DNA from: Desulfovibrio sp. JC022
GTDB taxonomy: Bacteria; Desulfobacterota; Desulfovibrionia; Desulfovibrionales; Desulfovibrionaceae
Length of the DNA stretch: 64,000 nt
Direction of reading: 5' to 3'
Assembly (NCBI RefSeq): GCF_010470665.1
Contig: NZ_VOPZ01000013.1
Coordinates: 21,530 to 85,529 of the forward strand
Below, piece by piece: positions 1 through 8,253 of this stretch. The notes beneath the pieces were generated by a model, which worked only from the letters and a program-made list of their open reading frames with translations, searched no databases and was not told where the DNA came from. Position 1 is the stretch's first letter. Every line of letters starts with the position of its first letter. The position numbers were made by a program, and so were the translations under genes.

Positions 1-1
1 C

Positions 2-619
2 GGCGGCTGGAAGCCCGGTACCCGTCATCCGTTCATCATGCGTAAGAACGGTTTCGGTCAGCTTTACGGCCCCGGCCGCGCTGACGGTCCCCTGCCGGAA
101 TACTACGAGCCTCTGGAATGCCCGGTAAATAAGCATCCTTTCTCCAAAACCCTGCACAACCCCACGGCAGTTCAAGTTGAGGGTGAGGAAAAGGCAGTCT
201 GCGATCCGCGCTACCCCTTCGTCGGTACCACCTACCGTATCACCGAACACTGGCAGACCGGTTCCATGACCCGCTGGCAGGACTGGCTGGTTGAAGCCGA
301 GCCGCAGATGTTCGTGGAAATCAGCCCCGAACTGGCTAAACTGCGCGGCATTGAAAACGGCGAAAAAGTCACTGTTGAAAGTGTACGCGGATCACTCTGG
401 GCCATTGCCATGGTTACTGAGCGTATCCAGCCTTACAACATCAACGGAACCGATGTTCACATGGTTGGTATGCCCTGGCATTACGGCTGGATAACTCCCA
501 TCAACGGCGGAGACTCCGCAAACATCGTAACTCCCAACGTAGGCGATCCGAATACCGGTATCCCCGAATACAAGGCCTTCATGGTCAACATCCGCAAGTG
601 GAAGGAGGGTGATAAGTAA
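2..619 (+). CDS. fdhA: Formate dehydrogenase alpha subunit, C-terminal part (5' end outside window)
   Basis: This is the C-terminal end of a molybdenum/tungsten formate dehydrogenase catalytic subunit; the reading frame is open from the first bases, so the gene begins upstream. The visible ~205 residues match the molybdopterin-dinucleotide-binding domain of the family (segments such as TEHWQTGSMTRW and GMPWHYGW). In the family this subunit oxidises formate to CO2 and is exported with its iron-sulfur partner to the periplasm. The catalytic Sec/Cys and N-terminal cluster are not in view. The stop codon overlaps the ATG of the beta-subunit gene by one base, showing translational coupling. Confidence 0.93.
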   Translation, partial: GGWKPGTRHPFIMRKNGFGQLYGPGRADGPLPEYYEPLECPVNKHPFSKTLHNPTAVQVEGEEKAVCDPRYPFVGTTYRITEHWQTGSMTRWQDWLVEAEPQMFVEISPELAKLRGIENGEKVTVESVRGSLWAIAMVTERIQPYNINGTDVHMVGMPWHYGWITPINGGDSANIVTPNVGDPNTGIPEYKAFMVNIRKWKEGDK

Positions 620-1362
620 TGTCCGGTAAAAGCTTCTTTGTAGATCTCTCCCTTTGTACCGCCTGCCGTGGTTGTCAGGTTGCCTGCAAACAGTGGAAAA
701 AGCTCCCTGCTGAGCATACCCGCAACGTGGGTTCCCATCAGAACCCGCAGGACCTTTCATCTAAAACCATTCGTCTGGTCCGCTTCAACGAAGCCCGCGA
801 CGAAGACGGTAAGTTCCGCTGGCTCTTCTTCCCGGAACAGTGCCGTCACTGCATCGAACCTCCCTGCAAGTACATCGCGAACATGTACACTCCGGGTTCT
901 GTAGTACAAGACGAAAAAACCGGCGCGGTGGTCATGACCGACAAGGCCGTTATCCGCAAGGGTAAACTTGAAAGCTGGGAAATGTGTCCATACAACGTCC
1001 CCCGTCAGGACAAAGACACCGGACTTTGGTCCAAGTGTGACATGTGTCTTGACCGTGTGGAAATGGGCATGCTGCCTGCCTGTGTGCAAAGCTGCCCCAC
1101 CGGAACAATGAACTTCGGTGACCGTGCGGATATGCTCAAGATGGCCAAAGAAAGGCTTGCGGAAGTCAAGAAGACCAATCCCAACGCCTATCTAGCTGAT
1201 CCTGATGACGTGCGTGTCATCTATCTCTGTGAAACCAAACCGGAAAGTTACCATGAAAATGTTGTCGCTTCCGCTGATCAGCGTAAGACAATCATGGCTG
1301 AGGTAAGTCCATCTAAAACATCAAGACGCGGATTCCTTACCGCTCTTAAGAATAAAGCCTAG
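619..1362 (+). CDS. fdhB: Formate dehydrogenase iron-sulfur (beta) subunit
   Basis: Electron-transfer subunit of the periplasmic formate dehydrogenase, 247 aa. Twelve cysteines are seen in ferredoxin-type groups (C13, C16, C19, C23; C75, C78, C83; C123; C140, C143; C155, C159), which is enough for three [4Fe-4S] clusters as in the Desulfovibrio two-subunit enzymes. It has no signal peptide of its own, as expected for a partner co-exported with the Tat-targeted alpha subunit. The ATG overlaps the fdhA stop. Oddly, the last 15 residues contain SRRGFL, a twin-arginine-like string at the wrong end of the protein. Confidence 0.95.
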   Translation: MSGKSFFVDLSLCTACRGCQVACKQWKKLPAEHTRNVGSHQNPQDLSSKTIRLVRFNEARDEDGKFRWLFFPEQCRHCIEPPCKYIANMYTPGSVVQDEKTGAVVMTDKAVIRKGKLESWEMCPYNVPRQDKDTGLWSKCDMCLDRVEMGMLPACVQSCPTGTMNFGDRADMLKMAKERLAEVKKTNPNAYLADPDDVRVIYLCETKPESYHENVVASADQRKTIMAEVSPSKTSRRGFLTALKNKA

Positions 1363-1379
1363 CAGGCAGGAGAGATAAG

Positions 1380-1793
1380 ATGAAAAAATTATTGATCGCA
1401 TGCCTGTGTATGATGGGCATTGTGTTCGTAGCCATCGGCGCGGGCGCACAGGAAGATTGGACCGCACCGGACGACGACCTTGTCATTGATTTTATCAAAC
1501 CAAAGAAAGAAATCGGTGTAGTATTCAACCACTCCAGCCATGAAAACTATGAGTGCGTTGACTGCCACCATAACATCAAGAAATCCGGAGAGCCGACAAG
1601 TTGTGCCACCTGTCACGACAATTTTTCGGCCATGCCGACCAAGGGCTACAAGTCCTACTTCAAAGCCATGCACTACAAGCGCAACAACACAAAGCGCCCT
1701 TCCTGCTTGGGATGTCATGTTAAAGAATTCGGTAACGACAAGGAAATGACCGGCTGCGTTAACTCCGCCTGTCATCCTGAAGGAATAAAATAA
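1380..1793 (+). CDS. Periplasmic tetraheme cytochrome c3-type protein
   Basis: 137-aa precursor with a cleavable signal peptide (hydrophobic residues 4-22, ending GAQ). Four c-type heme sites are visible: CVDCH (59-63), CATCH (75-79), CLGCH (109-113) and CVNSACH (126-132, the CX4CH spacing used by cytochrome c3). Likely axial histidines are H51, H54, H64 and H98. It starts 17 bases after fdhB behind a GGAGAG ribosome site, so it is probably the electron acceptor of this formate dehydrogenase (an FdhABC3-type enzyme); that role is inferred from position and family. Confidence 0.93.
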   Translation: MKKLLIACLCMMGIVFVAIGAGAQEDWTAPDDDLVIDFIKPKKEIGVVFNHSSHENYECVDCHHNIKKSGEPTSCATCHDNFSAMPTKGYKSYFKAMHYKRNNTKRPSCLGCHVKEFGNDKEMTGCVNSACHPEGIK

Positions 1794-1849
1794 CAACTAA
1801 ATACAGTCTACATTCTACGCAAGGACGAATTCGTCCGAGCACTCCACAA

Positions 1850-1877
1850 GAAACCCGCTTCGGCGGGTTTCTTTGTT
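1850..1877 (+). terminator. Rho-independent terminator of the fdh operon
   Basis: A perfect 9-bp stem (GAAACCCGC / GCGGGTTTC) with a TTCG loop is followed by TTTG TTT. It lies 57 bases after the cytochrome stop codon and ends the operon. Confidence 0.85.
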
Positions 1878-1992
1878 TATATGAACATTTAAAATATACT
1901 ATGAAAATGCTATGAATCCATATAGTGAAAAAAAGGAGAAATTGATTACAAAACACAGACGACTACTATTGATTCAAGAGTTAAAGGATATT

Positions 1993-2883
1993 ATGTTTTT
2001 TTCCATTTTTCGGTTTTTTTTTATTTCACTCTGCCTTATCGGCTTTTGGGGAATATCCGGGAATGCTTCAGCTGTTGAAGTCATCACCATTCCTTTTACT
2101 CAACCGGATGACCGCAGAAGTGATTACAATCTCGACTTATTAAAACTGGCATTGGAAAAATCAGTCCCGGAGTATGGTGCGTATGAATTAAAAATATATG
2201 AACTGCCTACTGAACAGTTAAGGGCCTTACGCTTGATGAAAAACGGCAGAGGTATTGACCTGACTTGGTCCATGACCTCAAAGGAAAGGGAAAAGGAATT
2301 TTTGCCTATACGCATCCCGATGCAGAAAGGCCTGTTATCGCATCGCATATTTCTTATAAAGCCTGAAAATCAGGTTGCATTCCGCAACGTAAATACAATT
2401 GATGACCTAAAAACATACAAAGCCGGACAGGGATATGATTGGCCGGATACTGCAATTTTAAAAGCAAACGGACTGCCTACGACAACATGCTCTCAATATC
2501 AATTCTGCTTTAAGATGCTTGATGAAGGGAGGTTTGATTATTTCCCCCGTGGCGTATGTGAACCTTGGGGGGAAATAACAGAACATCAAGATATGGATTT
2601 TACTGTCGAAAAGACAATTATGCTGCGTTATCCTTCACCGCTATATTTCTTTGTAAGCCGCAATAATCCCGAGCTTGCTAAGCGCGTTGAAAAAGGCTTG
2701 CGTATTGCCTTAGAAGACGGATCTTTTGACAAACTTTTTTACAACCATCCAATGATGAAAGAAGCTTTTGCAAAGGCCAGGTTGTCCAAACGTAAGATTA
2801 TTGACCTTAAAAACCCAACTCTTCCTCCGGAAACTCCGCTTGAAGACAAATCACTCTGGATTGACCTCAGTAAGGTTCCTTAG
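1993..2883 (+). CDS. Periplasmic solute-binding protein, family 3-like
   Basis: The preferred start is the ATG at 1993, preceded by AAGGAT and followed by a signal peptide (MFFSIFRFFF...NASA); longer in-frame starts back to 1912 would put a charged stretch before it. The mature ~265 residues look like the type-2 periplasmic-binding fold found beside amino-acid ABC transporters and as stand-alone sensors. No permease or ATPase is adjacent, so it may feed a distant transporter or a signalling protein. The ligand cannot be told from sequence. The gene is monocistronic between the fdh terminator and convergent tsaA. Confidence 0.7.
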   Translation: MFFSIFRFFFISLCLIGFWGISGNASAVEVITIPFTQPDDRRSDYNLDLLKLALEKSVPEYGAYELKIYELPTEQLRALRLMKNGRGIDLTWSMTSKEREKEFLPIRIPMQKGLLSHRIFLIKPENQVAFRNVNTIDDLKTYKAGQGYDWPDTAILKANGLPTTTCSQYQFCFKMLDEGRFDYFPRGVCEPWGEITEHQDMDFTVEKTIMLRYPSPLYFFVSRNNPELAKRVEKGLRIALEDGSFDKLFYNHPMMKEAFAKARLSKRKIIDLKNPTLPPETPLEDKSLWIDLSKVP

Positions 2884-3390
2884 TCAGCTTTTATTTTTAA
2901 ATCGTTCATCAGACTTCAACGTCTCGGATTTTTCCGCATTGGTTTCCAGCCATCCGAAACGGTCGGCGGGTACAGCATCAAACTTTGTGACGTAAGGCTT
3001 GATATCGATCAACGGGGTTCCGTCCAGCACATCAACGCCTCGGATATGCAAAATATGTCCCTCAATACGGAGTAATTCCACAGTGGACTTACCGATCATA
3101 TTCGGTCTGCGCGGGGCACGGGTTGAAAAAAGCCCCCGCTCCTCTGTATCCATGAAAGGTTTGACTTTCAGCTTGTAGCCATCGTTTTTATGGAAATGAT
3201 ACAGCAGGATTATATGCGAAAAACCTTCAAGATCCTGTAAGCCTTCTTCTAAAGCACCGTGAAGTTCGATTGTCCCTTCAATGTCTTTTGCTCCCGAAGG
3301 TTGAATAGGCATACCTTCAAGAGTCTCAAAGGGGGAGCGGATGTATCCGATGGGATGAAATATTATGGCATCTTTTTCAGGTAACGGCAT
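2884..3390 (-). CDS. tsaA: tRNA (t6A37) N6-methyltransferase, TsaA/TrmO family
   Basis: 168 aa, the usual size. Family landmarks are visible: the N-terminal HPIGYIRSPF, the central FSHIILLYHFH, and the STRAPRRPNMIG segment that binds S-adenosylmethionine, followed by DVLDGTPLIDIKPY. In characterised members the enzyme methylates N6-threonylcarbamoyladenosine at tRNA position 37. The start ATG at 3390 has a strong upstream GGAGG. It is convergent with the preceding binding-protein gene, their stops being adjacent with no spacer. Confidence 0.9.
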   Translation of the reverse strand: MPLPEKDAIIFHPIGYIRSPFETLEGMPIQPSGAKDIEGTIELHGALEEGLQDLEGFSHIILLYHFHKNDGYKLKVKPFMDTEERGLFSTRAPRRPNMIGKSTVELLRIEGHILHIRGVDVLDGTPLIDIKPYVTKFDAVPADRFGWLETNAEKSETLKSDERFKNKS

Positions 3391-3462
3391 TTTATCCTCC
3401 GTTATTCAAAGTTGATTCAGTCTCTGAAGTTAAAGTAACACTTCAAGAACTGTTCGATCAAT

Positions 3463-4569
3463 TTAGCTTTTCATAATTTCAGCCACCAGCTCAGCGCAAC
3501 TGGTCAGACTTTCAATTTTAATAAACTCTTCCGTAGTGTGAACCTTACTCATACCGATTCCCAAAGCAACAGCATTGTATCCCTTTCCATAAAGGATATT
3601 GGCATCACTGCCGCCGCCGGTAGGAACTCTTTTAGGAGTAGCACCAATATTTTCACATGCTTTTTCAACTCTGGCCAGCACTGCACTGTCATCTGCTACC
3701 TTGAGGACGGGATATGAAATTTCATATTCGAACTTGTACTCCCCGCCAATTTTTTTCACCGCAGCAGCGCAACATGCTTCCATGTGTTCAAGCTGCTTAT
3801 TAAGTGATTCGTCATGCAGGGAACGCGCTTCTGCGGTCAGCTTTGCAGAGGCTGCAACAATGTTTGTCACGCTCCCGCCTTCAATATGGCCGAGGTTTGC
3901 GGTAGTACTTTCATCAATACGCAGCAGGCTCATATTGGAAACAGCTTCAGCCGCAATCTGAATGGCACTTATACCCTCTTCCGGAGCAATTCCGGCATGT
4001 GCGGACTTTCCTGTAAAAGTCATAGTAATTCCAGCCTTAGCGGGAGCAGCTACAACAATGGTACCGACATCACCGCTGGAATCAAGCACGATAATATCTT
4101 TGACCGGGAGCAGATCCGTATCCATATTCTTGGCCCCGTGCATGCCTGCTTCTTCGCAGATGGAAAACACAAAATAGATATCTGGATGCGGTATGGATTC
4201 CTCTTTCAGGTGATCCAAAGCTTCAATAGCCATGGCGATCCCGGCTTTATCGTCACTGCCAAGGACTGTATCCCCGGCGCTGCGAACAACGTCGCCGTCA
4301 ATGATCGGCTCAACGCCAATGCAAGGCTGCACACAATCCATATGTGCGGAAAAGGCAATAGGCTCGCCTTCCCCTGTTGCCGGAATGTGTACTATGAGGT
4401 TTCCGGTATTTCCGCCGCTAAGTTCACCGGCTTTATCTTCACGGACCTCATAGCCTCTCTTCTCCATTTGCTCACGCAGAAAAGCAGCGACATCCTTTTC
4501 CTTTAAAGACGGACTATCAATTTGTACAAGATCAAAAAAAAGCTCAAGAATTCGCTCTTGATTTATCAT
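3463..4569 (-). CDS. M20-family metallopeptidase, peptidase T-like
   Basis: 368-aa cytoplasmic zinc aminopeptidase-like protein. The metal-binding motifs of the M20 clan are seen in order: SAHMD (first His), GSDDKAGIA (bridging Asp), ICEEAG (catalytic Glu pair), a following LDSSGDVG Asp, and a C-terminal histidine in SKVHTTEEF. A dimerisation domain fits the middle (TGKSAHAGIAPEEG). Members annotated peptidase T-like cleave small peptides; the actual substrate is not determinable here. The ATG at 4569 is preceded by TGGAGA. Probably a single-gene unit. Confidence 0.88.
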   Translation of the reverse strand: MINQERILELFFDLVQIDSPSLKEKDVAAFLREQMEKRGYEVREDKAGELSGGNTGNLIVHIPATGEGEPIAFSAHMDCVQPCIGVEPIIDGDVVRSAGDTVLGSDDKAGIAMAIEALDHLKEESIPHPDIYFVFSICEEAGMHGAKNMDTDLLPVKDIIVLDSSGDVGTIVVAAPAKAGITMTFTGKSAHAGIAPEEGISAIQIAAEAVSNMSLLRIDESTTANLGHIEGGSVTNIVAASAKLTAEARSLHDESLNKQLEHMEACCAAAVKKIGGEYKFEYEISYPVLKVADDSAVLARVEKACENIGATPKRVPTGGGSDANILYGKGYNAVALGIGMSKVHTTEEFIKIESLTSCAELVAEIMKS

Positions 4570-4806
4570 AATATCTCCAAAATGTTACTGAAATTTAGAT
4601 CTGAATAATTATCACTGAAACACTCGCTTGAACAGCTGAATTTTCTTCATAAAAAGATGTACACTGCAACATATTCTTTTATCACAACTTTACACGCAAA
4701 ATACCCCATAAAGATTTACTTTCTAAAGTAACACTTGCATAATGCATTTTTTATACATATTATTTATTATTAATAAAAATTTTATGGGAGTATCGGGGAG
4801 GTTAAA

Positions 4807-5376
4807 ATGTTCTCTTTTAAAACATTAACACTAACGCTAGTCATTTTACTGCTGACCGGTGGATCAGCCTTTGCGTCTACTTTCACTTTTGGAGATTCCG
4901 AATATACCATTGTTCAATCAAATGGAATAAATTGGAATGATGCCAGACTTGCAGCAGAAGCAGACGGAGGACATCTGGTAACAATTACATCTGTTGCCGA
5001 AAATAATTTCCTGAAAAATACAGTATTTCAAGGACAGGACAAAGCATACTGGCTGGGTGCTTATCAGACAGATGATGCAAACCGCCAGAATCCGACATCC
5101 AACTGGCATTGGGTGACCGGTGAAGATTGGAATTTTACTGATTGGTATACCTCTGAACCAAACAACCAGAGAATTGATGAAATGCACTTAAGTGCGGATC
5201 AGCGTTTTAACTATCAGTGGAATGATGAAGGCTCTGCAATATCCAGCATGATTAACGGATATGTGGTTGAAAAACCGACAGCCCCCACCCCAATCCCCGG
5301 TGCAATCTGGCTCCTCGGGGCATCGCTTGCCGCTCTTTTCGGAATCAAAAAGAAGTTCGGAAATAATTCTAAATAA
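4807..5376 (+). CDS. Secreted C-type lectin-domain protein with a VPLPA/PEP-CTERM-like sorting tail
   Basis: 189 aa with an N-terminal signal peptide (to about residue 23). Residues ~30-155 match a C-type lectin fold (YWLGAYQTDD, WHWVTGEDWNFTDWY, EPNN, then WNDEGS), including the EPN/WND residues used for calcium in that family. The C-terminus is PTPIPGAIWLLGASLAALFGIKKK: a proline-rich short motif, one transmembrane helix and a basic end, the layout of PEP-CTERM/VPLPA-type sorting signals. A GGGGAGG ribosome site precedes the ATG. It is probably displayed or secreted and linked to exopolysaccharide; no exosortase is in the window. Confidence 0.8.
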   Translation: MFSFKTLTLTLVILLLTGGSAFASTFTFGDSEYTIVQSNGINWNDARLAAEADGGHLVTITSVAENNFLKNTVFQGQDKAYWLGAYQTDDANRQNPTSNWHWVTGEDWNFTDWYTSEPNNQRIDEMHLSADQRFNYQWNDEGSAISSMINGYVVEKPTAPTPIPGAIWLLGASLAALFGIKKKFGNNSK

Positions 5377-5383
5377 ATAGTAC

Positions 5384-5425
5384 AAAAAAATCCCGGCAAC
5401 CTATCAGGATGCCGGGATTTTTTTG
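5384..5425. terminator. Bidirectional terminator between lectin gene and hypC
   Basis: The stem AAATCCCGGCA / TGCCGGGATTT is flanked by A-runs on one side and T-runs on the other, so it can stop transcription from both convergent genes. Confidence 0.88.
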
Positions 5426-5442
5426 TTGAAAAACTTAAGCTT

Positions 5443-5700
5443 CTAAGCATTACATGCTTTATTCTTCTCAGCTTCAGTCAGTGCAACCATATCGCGTAAA
5501 ATTTTTAAGGTTTCTTCCGCCTCTTTAGGATCAAGCTTACGCAAAGCAAATCCGGCGTGAACAATGAGGTAATCATCGATTTCAACTTCATCGGGCAAGA
5601 GCATGAGTGACGCATCAAGATAGGTCTCGCCCTCACCCACTTTACATTTTGCAACTTGATCTTCAATGGACTTAATTTGAACAGGAATAGCTAAACACAT
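5443..5700 (-). CDS. hypC: Hydrogenase maturation chaperone HypC/HupF
   Basis: 85 aa beginning MCLAIP, the hallmark N-terminus whose Cys2 binds iron and the hydrogenase large-subunit precursor. HypC with HypD carries the Fe(CN)2CO group into [NiFe] hydrogenase; it acts in the cytoplasm. It is the last gene of the hyn cluster, 21 bases after hynC, with AAGGGG upstream. The other hyp genes are not in this window. Confidence 0.93.
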   Translation of the reverse strand: MCLAIPVQIKSIEDQVAKCKVGEGETYLDASLMLLPDEVEIDDYLIVHAGFALRKLDPKEAEETLKILRDMVALTEAEKNKACNA

Positions 5701-5721
5701 GAAAACACCCCTTCTCGGCGA

Positions 5722-6213
5722 TTACGCCATCTTTTCATAACTGCCGCCGGCAGCGGAAACTTCCTCAAGCACCTTTTCCATCATAAATGGAAGCCGCTCC
5801 AGCGTTACATCAGAAACTTCATCGTGCATGGTCTGGTAATCCTTCGGCTCTACTCCGATAACCACACATTCAGGACGCCTGTCACACAATTCACACAGGA
5901 CCATTGTGTCAAGCAGATCAGTCTGATGCATTGAATCCTTGAAAGCCAGACTCCTACGCAAATCTTCTCCTGTCAAGCGGTAAACCGAACCCGGTTCGTC
6001 ATTGCCCAGCACCGCGTCCACTACAATCAAGAATTCACATTCCATCATGGGGCCCATCAGCTTGGTGCCCAGTGTTCCACCGTCCATGACTTCCACGTTG
6101 TCTGAAAATGAGTACTGAGTCATCAGTTCATTTACAACTTTCACGCCGATCCCTTCATCAGTAAAAAGTATGTTTCCAACACCCAAAACTAATATCTTTT
6201 TCTCTTCGGTCAT
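5722..6213 (-). CDS. hynC: [NiFe] hydrogenase large-subunit maturation endopeptidase
   Basis: 163-aa HyaD/HupD-type protease. The N-terminal GVGNILFTDEGIG motif and the later VVDAV carry the acidic nickel-sensing residues of the family. Its expected role is to remove the C-terminal peptide of HynB after nickel insertion, in the cytoplasm, allowing Tat export. The gene follows hynB with a ~270-base spacer holding a terminator and an interspersed repeat. Its ribosome site (GGAGG) is contributed by that repeat. Confidence 0.93.
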   Translation of the reverse strand: MTEEKKILVLGVGNILFTDEGIGVKVVNELMTQYSFSDNVEVMDGGTLGTKLMGPMMECEFLIVVDAVLGNDEPGSVYRLTGEDLRRSLAFKDSMHQTDLLDTMVLCELCDRRPECVVIGVEPKDYQTMHDEVSDVTLERLPFMMEKVLEEVSAAGGSYEKMA

Positions 6214-6217
6214 TCAG

Positions 6218-6335
6218 ATGCCTCCGGCGGCTCTCCGAGGGCCAGAGGGAAAAACTTTTGCAAAAGCTTTCCCCTCTGGACTCCCCTTTTCAAAACCTTT
6301 TAACGAGCTTCGCTACGGGTTTTGACAAAAGTTCA
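6218..6335 (+). repeat. Interspersed GCCTCCGGCGG hairpin repeat, copy 1
   Basis: This begins with GCCTCCGGCGG, continues CTCTCCGAGGGCC, contains a hairpin (CCAGAGGGAAA ... TTTCCCCTCTGG around TTTTGCAAAA), then CAAAACCTTTTAACGAGCTTCGC. The same unit is seen at 27286-27394 and, inverted, at 27470-27563, with a short version at 25989-26040. It lies between hynB and hynC and its start supplies the hynC Shine-Dalgarno on the minus strand. Confidence 0.8.
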
Positions 6336-6430
6336 ATGCAATCCATTTCTATTCCATCCCTATAGATTTGTGTAGCTCAATTCGGAATGGTAATTCAATA
6401 GAAAAATCAAAATATTACGTATAAAAATTA

Positions 6431-6461
6431 AAAAACGGGAACCCGCATTGCGGGCTCCCGT
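6431..6461 (-). terminator. Terminator after hynB
   Basis: A 12-bp stem (ACGGGAGCCCGC / GCGGGTTCCCGT on the minus strand, one mismatch) is followed by a T-run. It ends most hynAB transcripts and may reduce read-through into hynC-hypC. Confidence 0.85.
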
Positions 6462-6486
6462 AATATTTCCTTGAAGCTTGAACCAA

Positions 6487-8196
6487 CTAGAGGATCTTAA
6501 ACTTGTGAACTTCGTTGGTTGCAGCATCAATGACGTGTACGCCACAGGCGATACAGGGGTCATAGGAGTGAACAGTACGCAGAATTTCAACAGGACGCTT
6601 AGCGTCTGCGATGGGAGTACCCATAAGGGCTTCTTCAACTGCGGACATCTTGTTCTGGTTACAGCGGGGACCGAGGTTCCAGGTTGAAGGAACAACCAGC
6701 TGGAAGTTTTCAATCTTTCCGCCCTTAATCTTGATCCAGTGAGACAGACCGCCACGAGGTGCGCCGACATAACCGACGCCTTCAGCCTCATCAGGCATTT
6801 CCCATTCAACAGCGAGATCAGTGTTACCGGAAGCAACATTATCTTCAAGATTGTTGACCCAATCAGCCATCTTCTTACCGACAACAGCAGTCTGGATACC
6901 ACGTGCAGCTGTTCTACCAAGAGTGGAGAACAGTGCTTCGGGACCAACACCGAGGGTGCTGAGAACATGGTTGACAACAGGAACAACGTCCTTGTTGCCA
7001 CGAGCGTAGGAAACGAGCATCTGTGCCAGCGGCCCCACTTCCATGGACTCGCCTTTGTAACGGGGAGCTTTCATCCATGAATAACGGTCACGGTCTTCAT
7101 AATTGGTGTACTTAGGCTCAGTTTCACCTTCGTACGGATGCAGTGAAGAATCACCGTCATACCAACTGTGACTGATATCTTCTTTGATGGAATTAGGATT
7201 GAAATCCATGATGTTACTAAGGTCGCGATTCATAATCACGCCCTGCTCAAGATAGCGGCTGTTGATATCGTTTTCAACATCAGGGAATTCACCGAAAGTC
7301 AGGAAGTTGGTGGTTCCGCCGATACCGGCCCAGTCTTTATAATAGGAAGCGACCATCAGCAGATCAGGAATGTAGCATTCGTTAACGAAAGCAAGGGTTT
7401 CGTTGTAAAGGTCCTTGAATTCCTGAATACGTTTTTTGGACAGGGATTCGTAACAGGTCACGCCACCCACGATAGTGAACTGGGTATGCGGGTTCTTTGC
7501 GCCGAAAACAGCCATTGCACGTGCAGCTTTTACCTGAAGATGCAGACCTTCAAGATAATGCGCGGTGGCGATGAGGTTTTCTTCGGGACGCAGGTAATAT
7601 GCATCATGACCGCCGAGGAAGTAAGCATTGGTGAAGATACCGAGCTGGCCGGAATCAACAAATTTTTTCAGCTTTTCCTGAACAGCTTTCAGATCTTCAG
7701 GCTTGGTTACGCGAGAAGACTGGCTGTTTGCGATCTTGGCAGCTTTGACCGGATCAGCCTGAAGCGCACTTACAACATCAACCCAGTCAAGAGCATGCAG
7801 ATGATAAAAATGCACAATATGGTCATGCAGATACTGCGCGCCCAGCACCAGATTACGGATAAGACGTGCATTTTCGGGCATATTTTTATCTACGCCGACA
7901 GCATTATCAACACAACGGGTGGAAGCCAGTGCGTGAGTGTAAGTACAAACACCGCAGGAACGCTGGGTAAAATGCTGAGCATCACGAGGATCACGGCCTT
8001 TCAGGATAATTTCCAGACCGCGGAAGAGCTGGGAACTACTCCAGACATTACTTACTTTACCATTTTCGACTTCCACTTCAATCTTGAGGTGACCCTCAAT
8101 TCTGGTAAGCGGGTCGACAATTACCGGACCGGTGTAGTTTTTATCAAAAGGGGTCGCCGCTACTGCGGGGCCCGATTTAGCCTTGCAACCAGACAT
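6487..8196 (-). CDS. hynB: Periplasmic [NiFe] hydrogenase large subunit
   Basis: 569 aa from the ATG at 8196, chosen because GGAGG lies seven bases upstream; a TTG two codons earlier is less likely. It carries the Ni-Fe site: RIEGHL near residue 32, RSCGVC (C81, C84) and DPCIACGVH near the C-terminus, followed by a 15-residue tail (VIDAATNEVHKFKIL) of the kind cut off by the HynC protease. The first Cys codon of the C-terminal motif is TGT, so this is the [NiFe], not the [NiFeSe], type. It oxidises or produces H2 in the periplasm with HynA, passing electrons to cytochrome c3. Confidence 0.97.
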   Translation of the reverse strand: MSGCKAKSGPAVAATPFDKNYTGPVIVDPLTRIEGHLKIEVEVENGKVSNVWSSSQLFRGLEIILKGRDPRDAQHFTQRSCGVCTYTHALASTRCVDNAVGVDKNMPENARLIRNLVLGAQYLHDHIVHFYHLHALDWVDVVSALQADPVKAAKIANSQSSRVTKPEDLKAVQEKLKKFVDSGQLGIFTNAYFLGGHDAYYLRPEENLIATAHYLEGLHLQVKAARAMAVFGAKNPHTQFTIVGGVTCYESLSKKRIQEFKDLYNETLAFVNECYIPDLLMVASYYKDWAGIGGTTNFLTFGEFPDVENDINSRYLEQGVIMNRDLSNIMDFNPNSIKEDISHSWYDGDSSLHPYEGETEPKYTNYEDRDRYSWMKAPRYKGESMEVGPLAQMLVSYARGNKDVVPVVNHVLSTLGVGPEALFSTLGRTAARGIQTAVVGKKMADWVNNLEDNVASGNTDLAVEWEMPDEAEGVGYVGAPRGGLSHWIKIKGGKIENFQLVVPSTWNLGPRCNQNKMSAVEEALMGTPIADAKRPVEILRTVHSYDPCIACGVHVIDAATNEVHKFKIL

Positions 8197-8253
8197 ATAC
8201 AATCCTCCAAATGAATAGAAAGTTAGCTTTAAACTTCTATGTAGTTGACAGCA

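Noticed and set aside
3814..4506. 230-codon frame antisense to the M20 peptidase
   Set aside because: Shadow frame; the peptidase has a full motif set and ribosome site.
6540..6570. Possible selenocysteine in the HynB C-terminal motif
   Set aside because: The codon at the first position of DPCIACGVH is TGT on the coding strand, so this is the ordinary [NiFe] enzyme.
7168..8214. 348-codon frame antisense to hynB
   Set aside because: Complete shadow of a strongly supported hydrogenase gene; no ribosome site or family resemblance.
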